In this document: piece by piece, positions 21,455 through 31,620 of the stretch | Layout of the letters: the number at the start of each line of letters is the position of its first letter | Numbering within the stretch: position 1 is the first letter of the stretch | Origin: Micromonospora wenchangensis | GTDB lineage: Bacteria > Actinomycetota > Actinomycetes > Mycobacteriales > Micromonosporaceae | Direction of reading: 5' to 3' | DNA: 64,000 nucleotides | Assembly (NCBI RefSeq): GCF_002210435.1 | Contig: NZ_MZMV01000004.1 | Location: 1 to 64,000 of the forward strand | Notes under the pieces: model-generated | What the model saw: only the letters and a program-made list of their open reading frames with translations | Told to the model about the DNA's origin: nothing | Database searches by the model: none | Made by a program: the position numbers and the translations under genes

Positions 21455-22131
21455 CCGACGCCCCGGACGGTGTGGATCAGGGGCGGGTCCCAACGGTCGA
21501 TCTTCCTGCGCAGGCAGTGGACGTACGACTCGACGATCCGCCCGTCGCCGCCGAAGCGGTAGTGCCACACCCCGTCGAGGATCTGCGCCTTGCTGACCAC
21601 CCGGCCCGCGTTGCCGAGCAGGAACCGCAGCAGGTTTAACTCGGTGGGCGACAACTGCACCGGGTGCCCGCCCCGGCGCACCTCGTGGGCCGCCTCGTCC
21701 AGTTCCAGGTCGGCGAAGCGCAGCAGACCGTCGTCCCGCGCCTGTCGGTCGGCCCCGCACCGCCGCAGGACCGCCCGCACCCGGAGCACCAGTTCCTCCA
21801 GGCTGAACGGCTTGGTGACGTAGTCGTCGGCCCCGGCGGCCAGCCCGGCGATGCGGTCGGCCACCTCGTCGCGGGCGGTGAGGAACAGCACCGGCACCCC
21901 GGGGCCCGGCCCGGCCCACAGGCTGCGTGCGACCTGGAAACCGTCCACGTCCGGCAGCATCACGTCGAGCACCACCAGGTGCGGGTCGAAGGCCGCCGCC
22001 ACGACCAGCGCCTCCCGGCCGTCGGCGGCCACCCGGACCTCGAAGTCGTGTCTCCCCAACGTCGCCGAGAGCAGCATCCGCAGGTTCGGATCATCGTCCA
22101 CGACGAGCACCCTGGACATCGGGGTAATCAC
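21394..22131 (-). CDS. OmpR/PhoB-family response regulator
   Basis: A 245-residue two-component regulator. In the receiver domain (residues about 6-118), VLVVDDDP holds the acidic pocket, VVLDVMLPD the phosphoacceptor Asp and YVTKPF the Lys. The winged-helix DNA-binding domain (about 138-235) has LSPTELNLLRFLLGNAGRVV and VRGVGYAL. No histidine kinase gene adjoins it, so it is an orphan within this window. The start is GTG at 22131 or ATG at 22119, and neither has a clear ribosome site. It faces the VTC gene and overlaps its 3' end by 61 nt. Confidence 0.88.
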   Translation of the reverse strand: MITPMSRVLVVDDDPNLRMLLSATLGRHDFEVRVAADGREALVVAAAFDPHLVVLDVMLPDVDGFQVARSLWAGPGPGVPVLFLTARDEVADRIAGLAAGADDYVTKPFSLEELVLRVRAVLRRCGADRQARDDGLLRFADLELDEAAHEVRRGGHPVQLSPTELNLLRFLLGNAGRVVSKAQILDGVWHYRFGGDGRIVESYVHCLRRKIDRWDPPLIHTVRGVGYALRLPPGSAATSPPTPTG

Positions 22132-22225
22132 GCACTGTTCGTACGGGACATGGTGGGGAAGGGCCTCGCAGTCGGCTGTGGATCAGCTGTGAACGACCTG
22201 CCACCGACGACCGGACGGTCGCCCG

Positions 22226-22262
22226 CCGCCGCCCACCCGACGTGGCGTCGAGTGGGCGGCGG
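22226..22262. terminator. Terminator after cutinase-like gene
   Basis: CCGCCGCCCAC (22226-22236) pairs perfectly with GTGGGCGGCGG (22252-22262), with an inner CGAC/GTCG stem. It lies just past the stop of the leftward esterase gene. Confidence 0.55.
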
Positions 22263-22268
22263 TGTCGC

Positions 22269-23624
22269 TCAGGGGCTGGTGCAGGTCGGCGACGGGCTGG
22301 TCGGCGCACCGGTGCCGAGGAAGCCGAAGGTCGTCGAGGTGCCGGGGGCGAGGGTGCCGTTGTAGTCGGCGTTGCGCACCGTCGCGGTCGTGCCGCTGGT
22401 GCTCAGCGTGCCGTTCCAGACCTGGCTGATGCCCTGCCCGCTGCCCAACTGCCAGCGGGTGGTCCAGCCGTCGACGGCGGCGCTTCCGGCGGTCACCGTG
22501 ACCTCGCCCTGGAAGCCACCAGACCACGAGCCGATCGTGCGGTACGTCGCGGTGCAGGCGGTGCCGGGCGGCGGGGTCGTCGGCGGCGGAGTGGTCGGCG
22601 GGGGCGTGGTGGGCGGCGGAGTGGTCGGCGGCGGGGTGGTGGGGGGTGGGGTGGTGGGGGGTGGCGTGGTCGTGGGCGGGATCGTCGGCCCGCCCGGCGG
22701 CACCAGGGGGCAGGTGGAGCTGTAGCGGGAGACGCCGGTGCTGTTCGACAGCGGGCAGAGGAACTGGGTGTAGCGGGTGTCGTAGTCCAGGAAGATCTTG
22801 AGCCAGGGGATCAGCAGCCGCATCTCGGTCGGGTTCGACCTGGTGAACGACAGGTGGTCGTTGCCGGCCAGTTCCGCCCAGGCGTGCTCCACTCCGGCGG
22901 GCAGGGTGTTGTAGATGCCCTGCACGTAGGACGGGGTGACGGTGCCGTCGTTCTGCCCGGACAGGAGCAGGGTGGGCACCTGGGTGGTGGACATGTTCAG
23001 GTTGTTGCCGGGCGTACCCGGGGCGAGGCCGACCGCCGTCCGCAGCGACGGCCGCCGCAGCGCGGCCAGCAGGGTGCCGGCTCCACCCGCGGAGTGGCCC
23101 ATCACGCTGAGCCGGTTGGGGTCCACCCGGCTGCGCACCGGGCTGGTCCGGGTGAGGTAGTCCAGCCCCGCGAGCAGTTGGGTGGCCCGGGCGTCGGCGC
23201 CGTCGGTCCGGCTGTTGGTCTCGATCCCGAGCACCACGAACCCGAAGGACGCCAGCCAGGGGCCCATCCAGGCCTCCTCGTTGGCGAACAGGGCGGAGTA
23301 CCCGGGCACGATCGCCACCGCGCCCCAGGTGCCCAGGCTGGTGTCGGTCGGGTAGTAGACGAACCCGCCGTTGAAGCCGTTGCCCGCCGGCACGGTCGCC
23401 TGCGTGGTGGCGAACGGCCCCCGGGTGGCGGCCACACTCGCCGGGGTCGGGTCCGGGCCGCGCTGGTAGGGGTTGTCCGCCGCGGCGGCGTACGGCGTGG
23501 TCCCGGCCATCATCAGGCCGAGGACCACCGCGAGGCCGGCCGAGAGCCAGCTCGCCACTCGGGGTACGGAGGTCCGGCGGCCGGTCGGGGGCGGGGTCGG
23601 GGGTCGATCCGTCGGTGGTGTCAC
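22269..23624 (-). CDS. PET-hydrolase/cutinase-like esterase with CBM2
   Basis: A 451-residue exported enzyme. The signal anchor ends PYAAAA near residue 49. The mature part starts NPYQRGPDPT, the same opening as actinobacterial cutinases such as LCC. The alpha/beta-hydrolase triad is Ser178 in GHSAGG, Asp226 in GQNDGTV and His257 in GNDHLSF, with Tyr109 in PGYSA forming the aromatic clamp/oxyanion. Differences from LCC-type enzymes are Ala for Met after the catalytic Ser, and loss of the clamp Trp (LAPGTP instead of LTPWH). A TTPPP-repeat linker (about 313-350) leads to a C-terminal CBM2 with WSGGF and WTTRWQLGSG. GTG start preceded by AAGGAG. Confidence 0.88.
   Translation of the reverse strand: MTPPTDRPPTPPPTGRRTSVPRVASWLSAGLAVVLGLMMAGTTPYAAAADNPYQRGPDPTPASVAATRGPFATTQATVPAGNGFNGGFVYYPTDTSLGTWGAVAIVPGYSALFANEEAWMGPWLASFGFVVLGIETNSRTDGADARATQLLAGLDYLTRTSPVRSRVDPNRLSVMGHSAGGAGTLLAALRRPSLRTAVGLAPGTPGNNLNMSTTQVPTLLLSGQNDGTVTPSYVQGIYNTLPAGVEHAWAELAGNDHLSFTRSNPTEMRLLIPWLKIFLDYDTRYTQFLCPLSNSTGVSRYSSTCPLVPPGGPTIPPTTTPPPTTPPPTTPPPTTPPPTTPPPTTPPPTTPPPGTACTATYRTIGSWSGGFQGEVTVTAGSAAVDGWTTRWQLGSGQGISQVWNGTLSTSGTTATVRNADYNGTLAPGTSTTFGFLGTGAPTSPSPTCTSP
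22563..22680. repeat. Tandem repeat encoding Thr-Pro linker
   Basis: About 118 nt of near-identical GGCGG(A/C)GTGGT units encode the TTPPP repeats between the catalytic and CBM2 domains of the esterase. Such tracts change length easily by slippage and are prone to assembly error. Confidence 0.7.
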
Positions 23625-23658
23625 TTCAGGCTTCTCCTTCGTGTCACGGGGCTGCGGG

Positions 23659-25122
<1,464 letters not shown>

Positions 25123-25905
25123 TCAGTCGGCCTCCCCGGGGACCAGGGCGATCGCCCGCGCCCACCCGGCACCCGCCCCGGCGACCTTCACCGGGGGGCA
25201 GGAGACCGTGAAACCGTGCGGACGCGGCAACGCGTCCAGATTCGCCAGCCGCTCGATCTGGCAGAACTCCCGCTGCCGGCCGGCCATGTGCGCCGGCCAG
25301 AGGTCCGCCCGGTTCCGGGTACGTTGATAACGCTCGATGATGTGGGTGAACGGGGCGTCCAGGCTGAACGCGTCCGTGCCGATCACCCGGACGCCGAGAT
25401 CCAGCAGGTGGTGCACCGCCGAGGCGTCCAGACCGACGAAGTCGGTGAAGTACCGCTGCGAACCGGCCAACCGGTCGGCACCGGTGTGCAACAGCACGAT
25501 GTCCATCGGCGCGGGACGGTAGTCGACCCGCGCCAGGGCGTCCCGGATGAAGTCCGCGTCCACCGCGCCGACCGGTGCCGAGGTCAGATCGAGCACCACC
25601 CCGGGACGGTGGAACCAGTCGACCGGAAGCTCGTCGATCGTCCGCGGCCGGCCGTACGCGGCCCGCGAGCCGTAGTGTGCCGGCGCGTCGATGTGCGTGC
25701 CCGTGTGGGTGGTGAGGGAGACCGTGTCGTTGGTGAGGAACTCCCCGTCCGGCAGGTCCGCCGGGTCGATCTCCATGCCGAAGTGTTCCCGCATCTCCGC
25801 GGCGAGATGCTTGGCCCCGTCGGCCGCCGACATGGTGGTGAGGGTGAGCGGCTCGGGTTCCCAACCGGCGGCGTCCACCGGTGCGGAGAGGTCGATGATG
25901 CGCAC
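25123..25905 (-). CDS. PF04199-type cyclase (kynurenine-formamidase-like fold)
   Basis: A 260-residue protein. The metal-binding signature THTGTHIDAPAHYG (His-x-Gly-Thr-His-x-Asp) lies near residues 65-80. VLLHTGAD and IGTDAFSLDAP follow, and the family's late His/Glu region is near HIIERY. This cyclase/hydrolase family occurs in several aromatic polyketide clusters, where members close the third or fourth ring. It is the last gene of the leftward tailoring operon, 22 nt after the FAD monooxygenase. A cyclisation role is inferred from context; hydrolysis of an activated acyl intermediate is the alternative. Confidence 0.8.
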   Translation of the reverse strand: MRIIDLSAPVDAAGWEPEPLTLTTMSAADGAKHLAAEMREHFGMEIDPADLPDGEFLTNDTVSLTTHTGTHIDAPAHYGSRAAYGRPRTIDELPVDWFHRPGVVLDLTSAPVGAVDADFIRDALARVDYRPAPMDIVLLHTGADRLAGSQRYFTDFVGLDASAVHHLLDLGVRVIGTDAFSLDAPFTHIIERYQRTRNRADLWPAHMAGRQREFCQIERLANLDALPRPHGFTVSCPPVKVAGAGAGWARAIALVPGEAD

Positions 25906-25927
25906 GGCGCTCCTTCGGGGTACGGGG

Positions 25928-27148
25928 TCAGCGGGTGAGGAGATCGGCGGCCAGCACCACCGGGCGGTCGCCGTACGCGATCCGGCGCAGCACCCGGGGG
26001 TAGACCGGGGTGTGGGCCAGCAGGCGGGCCGCCCGGGGCCGCAGCGCGTTGCCGACCCGGTTCTGCGAGAGCATCGCCCGGCTCTGCAGGACCTGGAGTT
26101 TCAGGACCCGCTCCACGCTGCGCCGACGTTGCCCGGTGAACCGGTCCAACCGGGCGGCGCCGGCATCGCGACTGCGCAGCGAGTCGACCAGCACCGGGTG
26201 GGCCAGCACCGCATCCTGGATCGCCAGGTTGATGCCCTGGGCGCCGATCGGACTGTGGGTGTGGGCGCTGTCGCCGATCAGCAGCAGGCCGTCCAGCGCC
26301 CACCGGTCGGCGCAACCGGCGAAGACGTCCAGCAGGGACAGGTCGGCGAGCGTGTGCAGGTGGGCGTCGATCAACTCGGCGTACTGGGGGATCGCCCTGC
26401 CGATCTGCTGCTTGACGTGCTCGATGCCGTGTTCGGCGACCGCCGCGTAGCCCCGGTGCGGCAGCGTCCAGCCGAGCTGGAGTCGATCCGGATAGGAGTG
26501 GTAGGCCAGCACCGGGTTGGCCGACGAGCGGAAGATCGTCACGTCCGGCGGGTCGGCGGGACAGGGCAGCGGCACCTTGAACCACAGCACGTCGTGGTCG
26601 AACGCCTCCAGGCGTTGCCCGTCGATGCCGGCCAGCCGCCGGGTCTTGGAGAAGCGGCCGTCCGCGCCGACCACGCAGTGCGCCCGGACGGTGCGTCGGC
26701 CGTCCGGGCCGTCGGCGACCACCCCCCGGACCCGACCGTCCTCGCGTACCAGCTCACTGATCCGGGTGCCGGCGCGGTAGTCGAAGCCGTCCCGGCCCCG
26801 GCACTGCGCCAGCAGTTCCTCCAGCAGGTGCCGCTGCGGCAGGCTCAGCAGGTGGTCGTACGGGGCGGGCAGCCGCCGGTAGTCGATGTCGAGCAGCGCC
26901 CGGCCCCGCTCGACCAGCCGGAACCGGCGGTGCGCGTAACCGCCCCGGGCACGTGCGCCGGCCAGCACGCCCAACTGGTCGAGCAGGGCCAGCCCACCGG
27001 GTTGGAGGATCTCCCCCCGGTAGTCCCGGGAGAACGAGCTGGCACGTTCCAGCACGGTGACCCGCGCCCCCGACCGGAGCAGCAGCAACGCCAGCACCAG
27101 GCCGGCGGGGCCCGCCCCCACCACACAGAAGTCGGTCTCGTCGTCCAT
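25928..27148 (-). CDS. FAD-dependent aromatic monooxygenase (UbiH/PHBH type)
   Basis: A 406-residue class A flavoprotein hydroxylase. The FAD GxGxxG is in CVVGAGPAGLVLALLLLRSGA at the N-terminus, the GADG motif is VVGADGRFSKTR near residue 160, and the second FAD motif is LLLIGDSAHTHSPIGAQGINL near 285. The ATG at 27148 has GGGAGG upstream; the open frame further upstream has no protein character. It lacks the C-terminal thioredoxin-like domain of the two larger cluster monooxygenases. It should hydroxylate or oxidatively cleave a phenolic ring of the polyketide. Confidence 0.88.
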   Translation of the reverse strand: MDDETDFCVVGAGPAGLVLALLLLRSGARVTVLERASSFSRDYRGEILQPGGLALLDQLGVLAGARARGGYAHRRFRLVERGRALLDIDYRRLPAPYDHLLSLPQRHLLEELLAQCRGRDGFDYRAGTRISELVREDGRVRGVVADGPDGRRTVRAHCVVGADGRFSKTRRLAGIDGQRLEAFDHDVLWFKVPLPCPADPPDVTIFRSSANPVLAYHSYPDRLQLGWTLPHRGYAAVAEHGIEHVKQQIGRAIPQYAELIDAHLHTLADLSLLDVFAGCADRWALDGLLLIGDSAHTHSPIGAQGINLAIQDAVLAHPVLVDSLRSRDAGAARLDRFTGQRRRSVERVLKLQVLQSRAMLSQNRVGNALRPRAARLLAHTPVYPRVLRRIAYGDRPVVLAADLLTR

Positions 27149-27194
27149 CGTCGTCCTCCCGAACGCGTCGCTCGTGTGTCGCGGTGCCGGCCGG

Positions 27195-27965
27195 TCAGCC
27201 GCGCAGGCCCAGGCCGCCGTCGGCGGTGACGACCTGGCCCTGCAACCAGGCGGCCTCGTCGGTGCAGAGCAGCGCCACGACGCCCGCCACGTCCTGCGGT
27301 GTGGTGAGCCGACCCGCCGGGGTACGCCCGGCGAGCACCGCCGCGACCTCCGGAGCGGGGGTGTCCGCACCCTTGTCGATCTTGGCGGTGGAGACCGCGT
27401 TGACGGTGATCCCCCGGGCCGCCAGCTCCACCGCCAGGTAGCGGACCAGGCTCTCCAGGGCGGCCTTCGCCATCCCGAGGCTCGCGTAGGCCGGCACGAC
27501 GTCCCGGGCGCCGCTGCTGGACACCACGACGATCCGGCCGGGACGACCCGCCATCAGCTCGGCCACGCCGGCCGCACCGGCGGCCAGCGGGGTCAACGCC
27601 GTCGCCAGGTCGGCGCGAACCCCCCGGGCGGCCAGCCGCGTCGCCGGCATCGGGGTGAAGTGCGCGGCGTTGTGCACGAAGATGTCCAGCCCGCCGTGCC
27701 GGCTACGGACCGCGTCGAGCAGCGCCGCGACGCCGGCCGGCCGGGAGACGTCCGCCGCGACCGCGTCCACCGCGCCCGGCAGCCCGGCCAGCGACTTCAC
27801 CGCCCGCTCCGCCGCCGCGTGGTCCGCGCGGTAGCCCAGGACCACCGGGCAGCCGGCGGCGCACAACCGCCGGGCCACCGCCAGGCCCACCCCCCGGGTA
27901 CCGCCGGTGACCAGCGCCACCCGGCCGTGCAGACCCAGGTCGGCGGTGCCGTTGCGCTCGGTCAC
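27195..27965 (-). CDS. Short-chain dehydrogenase (cluster ketoreductase 2)
   Basis: A 256-residue SDR: VTGGTRGVGLAVARRL near residue 17, HNAAHF in place of the usual NNAG, catalytic Ser in VVVSSSGAR, and a region AYASLGMAKAALE in which Tyr-x-x-x-x-Met-x-Lys departs from the strict YxxxK spacing. The last two points suggest a FabI/ENR-like or JadV-like tailoring reductase rather than the C9 ketoreductase. GTG start overlapping the ABM stop (GTGA). It reduces a keto or quinone function late in polyketide assembly; the exact position is unknown. Confidence 0.8.
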   Translation of the reverse strand: MTERNGTADLGLHGRVALVTGGTRGVGLAVARRLCAAGCPVVLGYRADHAAAERAVKSLAGLPGAVDAVAADVSRPAGVAALLDAVRSRHGGLDIFVHNAAHFTPMPATRLAARGVRADLATALTPLAAGAAGVAELMAGRPGRIVVVSSSGARDVVPAYASLGMAKAALESLVRYLAVELAARGITVNAVSTAKIDKGADTPAPEVAAVLAGRTPAGRLTTPQDVAGVVALLCTDEAAWLQGQVVTADGGLGLRG

Positions 27966-28258
27966 AGCGGCTGCCCCGCGGACGCCACCGGCAGGTACAC
28001 CCCGGCCTCCACGTCGACCAGTTCCCGCATCGTCGCGGCGTGCGACCGGAACTCGGCGCTCTGGGTGACCCGCCGCTGGTCCTCCACCGTCTGCCACTGG
28101 CCGATGTTGAGGTAGCTGTGCGGGTCACCGGCCGCCCTGACCAGCTGGAAGGAGACGAAGCCCGGCTGGCTGCTCATGAACCCGGCGTGCTCGGCGAAGA
28201 ACTTCTCGAACTGCTCCGGCTCGCCCTTGACAGTGAACTTCGTGATGAACATGACCAT
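27962..28258 (-). CDS. ABM-domain monooxygenase
   Basis: A 98-residue single ABM domain: MVMFITKFTVKGEPEQFEKF, then QPGFVSFQLVRAAG, then YLNIGQWQTVEDQRR. Cofactor-free monooxygenases of this type (SnoaB, ActVA-Orf6) turn anthrones into quinones. The start was set at the ATG at 28258 because GAGAGGAG lies 8 nt before it, while the more upstream GTG at 28267 overlaps that ribosome site. It sits between the acyl-CoA ligase and an SDR in the tailoring operon. Confidence 0.8.
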   Translation of the reverse strand: MVMFITKFTVKGEPEQFEKFFAEHAGFMSSQPGFVSFQLVRAAGDPHSYLNIGQWQTVEDQRRVTQSAEFRSHAATMRELVDVEAGVYLPVASAGQPL

Positions 28259-28285
28259 GGTGGCCACTCCTCTCGGCGTACGTCG

Positions 28286-29884
28286 TCATCGACCGTCGTG
28301 GTGGGCCAGCATCGCGGCACGCAGGTCGCGGCGCTGGATCTTGCCGTTCGCCGACCGTGGGATCTCGTCCACGATCGCGACGTGGTGCAGGTGCTGGTAG
28401 GACGCGACCGCCTCGTTGACGAACGCGCTGATCCCGGCGGCGAGGGCCGGCCGGTCGGCGGTGTCCGCCTCCGGGCGGAGCACCACGAACGCGGCGGCCA
28501 CGGCACCGCTGAACTCGTGCGGCAGGTCGACCACCACGCACTCGCGTACGGCCGGGTGCCGTTCCAGCACCCGCTCGATCTCCGAGGGCGCCACCAGCCA
28601 GTTGTCGCACTTGAAGGTGTCTTTGATCCGGTCCACCAGATAGAGCCGGCCGTCCTCGTCGAGATGGCCGACGTCGCCGGTGGCGAGCCACCCGTCGGGG
28701 TCCGTGGCCGGTTCGTCCTGGTGCAGGTAACCCACCATCATCTGCGGGCCCCGCACCTGCACCTCGCCCATCTCGCCGGTCGACACCACCCGGCCCGAGT
28801 CGACGTCCACCACCCGGCACTCGGTGTCCGCCACCGGTTGGCCGACCGAGGACAGCTGCGGGCGGCGGGGATCGTCGGAGTGGGTCAACGGCGAGGTCTC
28901 CGCCAGGCCGTACCCCTGGATCACCGGCACCGCGAAGTGCTCGGCCAGCCGGGTGGTGGCCCGTGCGGACAGCGCCGAACCGCCCGAGGCGATGACCGTG
29001 ACCGTCTCGAACCGCAGCCCGGCAAGGCGCGGGTCCACCGCCAACCGGGCCAACCGGACCGGCAGGCTGTAGTAGTGGGTGGCCCCGTAACGGTTGGCCA
29101 TCCGCACCGAGTCGACCACGTCCCGGCTGTCGCACAGCACCTGGGTCGCCCCGGCGCAGACCGCGGAGTTCAGGTGCATCGGGTGGAAGGTCGGCAGGTA
29201 GTTGAAGGTCACCGAGGAGCCGGTGACGTGGTGGGCCGCCGCCACCTGCGCCGCGTTGACCGTCACGTTGCGGTGGCTGAGCAGCACCCCCTTGGGCAGG
29301 CCGGTCGTACCGCTGGTGAACTGCACCACCGCCACGTCGTCCTCCGCCACCGCAGGCGTCCCGCCCACCGGCTCCGCCGGTGACGACGCGACGAACCCGG
29401 ACAGCGTCTCCTCCCCGGCGGAGGAGGCGTCCGGGCCGATCAGCACCACGTCGGCCAACCGCGGCAGGCGGTCCCGGACGCCGGCCAGCCGACCGGCGAG
29501 CGCCGGCGTGGCGAACAGCATGACCGCGCCCGAGACACCCAGCACATGGGTCAGCACCTCGGCCGGCAGCAGCGGGTTGACGATCACCACCCGGTTGCCG
29601 CTGCGCGCGACGGCGTAGTAGGCCACCGCGAAATCCGGGTCCAGCACCGAGGTGAGGGCGACCGCCGCGCCGCTGAACCGGGACCGCAACCCGGCCGCCA
29701 GCCGGTCCACCGCCCGGTCGAAGTCGCGGTAGCGCAGCTCACGGGTGGCCGAACAGATCGCCAGTCGATCCGGGTAGGAGGAGGCCGCGGTGGTCAGCAT
29801 GGCGTCCAACCGCCCCACCGGGTAGACCAACGAGGGACGGTTGGCGGCGGTCGCCACGGCGATCCGACGACCGGTCTCAGCCAC
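28286..29884 (-). CDS. Acyl-CoA ligase (ANL superfamily) of polyketide cluster
   Basis: A 532-residue adenylate-forming enzyme. The P-loop-like motif is VVQFTSGTTGLPKGVLLSHRN near residue 190, the A5 motif IQGYGLAETSP, A7 WLATGDVGHLDEDGRLYLVDR and A10 RSANGKIQRRDLR with the catalytic Lys. GTG start with GGAGG 9 nt upstream, overlapping the aromatase stop by 8 nt. Homologous ligases occur in the mithramycin (MtmL) and oxytetracycline (OxyH) clusters, where they assist tetracyclic scaffold maturation. The substrate here, a starter acid or polyketide carboxylate, is not known. Confidence 0.85.
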   Translation of the reverse strand: MAETGRRIAVATAANRPSLVYPVGRLDAMLTTAASSYPDRLAICSATRELRYRDFDRAVDRLAAGLRSRFSGAAVALTSVLDPDFAVAYYAVARSGNRVVIVNPLLPAEVLTHVLGVSGAVMLFATPALAGRLAGVRDRLPRLADVVLIGPDASSAGEETLSGFVASSPAEPVGGTPAVAEDDVAVVQFTSGTTGLPKGVLLSHRNVTVNAAQVAAAHHVTGSSVTFNYLPTFHPMHLNSAVCAGATQVLCDSRDVVDSVRMANRYGATHYYSLPVRLARLAVDPRLAGLRFETVTVIASGGSALSARATTRLAEHFAVPVIQGYGLAETSPLTHSDDPRRPQLSSVGQPVADTECRVVDVDSGRVVSTGEMGEVQVRGPQMMVGYLHQDEPATDPDGWLATGDVGHLDEDGRLYLVDRIKDTFKCDNWLVAPSEIERVLERHPAVRECVVVDLPHEFSGAVAAAFVVLRPEADTADRPALAAGISAFVNEAVASYQHLHHVAIVDEIPRSANGKIQRRDLRAAMLAHHDGR

Positions 29885-30821
29885 GGGTCAACGCCTCCGC
29901 GTACCGCTTGGCCAGCCCCATGGTGGCGAGGCTGTTACGGCCCAGCGCCGTGCGGACGTAGGACCGGGCGTCGGCGATGGTCGCCTGCGCGCCGAGCACC
30001 CCGTCGATCGCTGACGGCTTGAGCAGCACCGTGTGCCGCGAGGTGAGCCGGACCCCGTCCGCGCCCTCGTCCAGCCGCCACTCCCCGGTGTGCGCGGTCA
30101 TCAACTTCGGCACCTGGGTCTGCTTGTAGACGATGCCGGTCGGCGAGAAGCAGACCCGCACCGACGTGGTGGTGTGCACCGAGCCGTCGGCGGTGCGGGT
30201 GTCCATCACCATGTGCTGGATGCCGGGCACGTCCTCACGCAGCTCCAGCCGGTCCACGTGGGGCAGCCGCTCGGGCCACTCGTCGGCCCGGTTGAGGAAG
30301 TCGAAGACGTCCGGCGCCGCGCCCGCGATCTCCACCTCGTCCTCGAAGGTGAGCAGCAGCTCGTCCAGCCGGGCGTGTTCCTCCGCGATCCGCTTGACGC
30401 CGGCCAGCTCGGACTCGCTGTTGCGGTCGACGGCACGGGCGATCCACTCCGCACCGGCCGGGTCGTCGTCGACGGCCCGGTAGTCGTGGGTCAGCACCAG
30501 CCGGGTCCGCCCCTCGTCGAGCGGCTCCATCCGCCACTGCCCGCCCATCGCCGCCACCGGCGGCGTGGAGACCTCCTGCCGGAAGTCGACGCGGAGCCGG
30601 TCCGGGTCCAGCTCCCGCCGCGAGGTCCAGGTGCGCACCTCGCCGTTGGCGTACGCCCAGAGCTGGATCCGTTCCCGCCCGTCGCGGTGTTCGAGCACCC
30701 GGGCGTGCACGGTGGGGGCGAAGAAGGCCGGCCACCTGGTCACGTCGGCGACGAGGTCGTAGACCGACCGGGCCGGCGCGTCAACGGTGACGCTGTGCTC
30801 GGTGTGCTGGTTGTCGCTCAC
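29877..30821 (-). CDS. Didomain polyketide aromatase/cyclase
   Basis: A 314-residue protein with two START-like (SRPBCC) halves: residues about 8-150 (VTVDAPARSVYDLVADVTRWPAFF) and about 158-314 (VEIAGAAPDVFDFLNRADEWPERLPHV). Didomain ARO/CYCs of this length act on C9-reduced poly-beta-ketone chains, closing the first ring and dehydrating it. Its partner C9 ketoreductase lies 13 nt upstream in the same operon, which fits that chemistry. The pair indicates a reduced aromatic polyketide. Confidence 0.9.
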   Translation of the reverse strand: MSDNQHTEHSVTVDAPARSVYDLVADVTRWPAFFAPTVHARVLEHRDGRERIQLWAYANGEVRTWTSRRELDPDRLRVDFRQEVSTPPVAAMGGQWRMEPLDEGRTRLVLTHDYRAVDDDPAGAEWIARAVDRNSESELAGVKRIAEEHARLDELLLTFEDEVEIAGAAPDVFDFLNRADEWPERLPHVDRLELREDVPGIQHMVMDTRTADGSVHTTTSVRVCFSPTGIVYKQTQVPKLMTAHTGEWRLDEGADGVRLTSRHTVLLKPSAIDGVLGAQATIADARSYVRTALGRNSLATMGLAKRYAEALTRG

Positions 30822-30834
30822 GTCCGCTCTCCGA

Positions 30835-31620
30835 TCAGTAGTTGCCGAGTCCGCCGCAGACGTTCAACGCCTGCGCGGTGACCGGGGCGGCAGCGTCACT
30901 GAGCAGGTACGAGACCATCGCGGCGACCTCCTCGGCGCTGCTGTACCGGCCCAGTGGGATCTTGGCTTCGAACCGTTGCAGCACCGCGTCCTCGGTGGTC
31001 TCCCAGACCGCCGCGTAGCCGGCCCGCACCCGCTGCGCCATCGGGGTCTCGACATAGCCGGGGCAGACCGCGTTGACGGTGATCCCGGTCTTGGCGAGTT
31101 CCAGACCCAGCGCCTTGGTCAGGCCGATCACGCCGTGCTTGGACGCGGAGTAGGGGGCACCGAGCACCACGCCCTGCTTGCCCCCGGTGGAGGCGATGTT
31201 CACGATCCGGCCGCTGTCCCGGTGCCGCATCCCGCCGGTGGTCAGCACCTCCCGGGTCATCAGGAAGACGCCGTTGAGGTTGGTGTTGATCACGTCGTAC
31301 CAGAGGTCGTCGGCGATCTCGGCGGTCACCCCGCCGCCGCTGCGGCCGGCGTTGTTCACCAGCACGTCCACCGGGCCGAAGCGGTCCACGGCCGCCGTGA
31401 CGAACCGTCGGACCTGCTCGGGATCACGGACGTCACACGTCGCGCCGTCCACGTCCAGGTTCTCGTCCCGCATGCCCTTGACCGTCGCCGCCACCGCGTC
31501 GGCGTCCCGGGCGCAGAGGAAGACCCTCATCCCCTGCTCCGCGAGCGCCCTGGTCACGGCGAGACCAATGCCGCTCGTACCACCGGTGACCACCGCCACC
31601 CGCCGCGTCTCGTTCGTCAT
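30835..31620 (-). CDS. C9-type polyketide ketoreductase (actIII-like)
   Basis: A 261-residue SDR, the exact length of ActIII: VVTGGTSGIGLAVTRALAEQG, NNAGRSGGG, catalytic Ser in IVNIASTGGKQG and YSASKHG (YxxxK). The P-x-Y-V-E-T-P-M segment and the C-terminal ALNVCGGLGNY are typical of type II PKS C9 reductases. The ATG at 31620 has AGGAGG upstream. It is the first gene of the leftward operon KR, ARO/CYC, ligase, ABM, SDR, monooxygenase, cyclase. Confidence 0.92.
   Translation of the reverse strand: MTNETRRVAVVTGGTSGIGLAVTRALAEQGMRVFLCARDADAVAATVKGMRDENLDVDGATCDVRDPEQVRRFVTAAVDRFGPVDVLVNNAGRSGGGVTAEIADDLWYDVINTNLNGVFLMTREVLTTGGMRHRDSGRIVNIASTGGKQGVVLGAPYSASKHGVIGLTKALGLELAKTGITVNAVCPGYVETPMAQRVRAGYAAVWETTEDAVLQRFEAKIPLGRYSSAEEVAAMVSYLLSDAAAPVTAQALNVCGGLGNY

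Noticed and set aside
22563..22680. A CRISPR-like or minisatellite array
   Set aside because: The repeat is in frame and encodes a Thr-Pro linker between two recognisable domains; there are no spacers.
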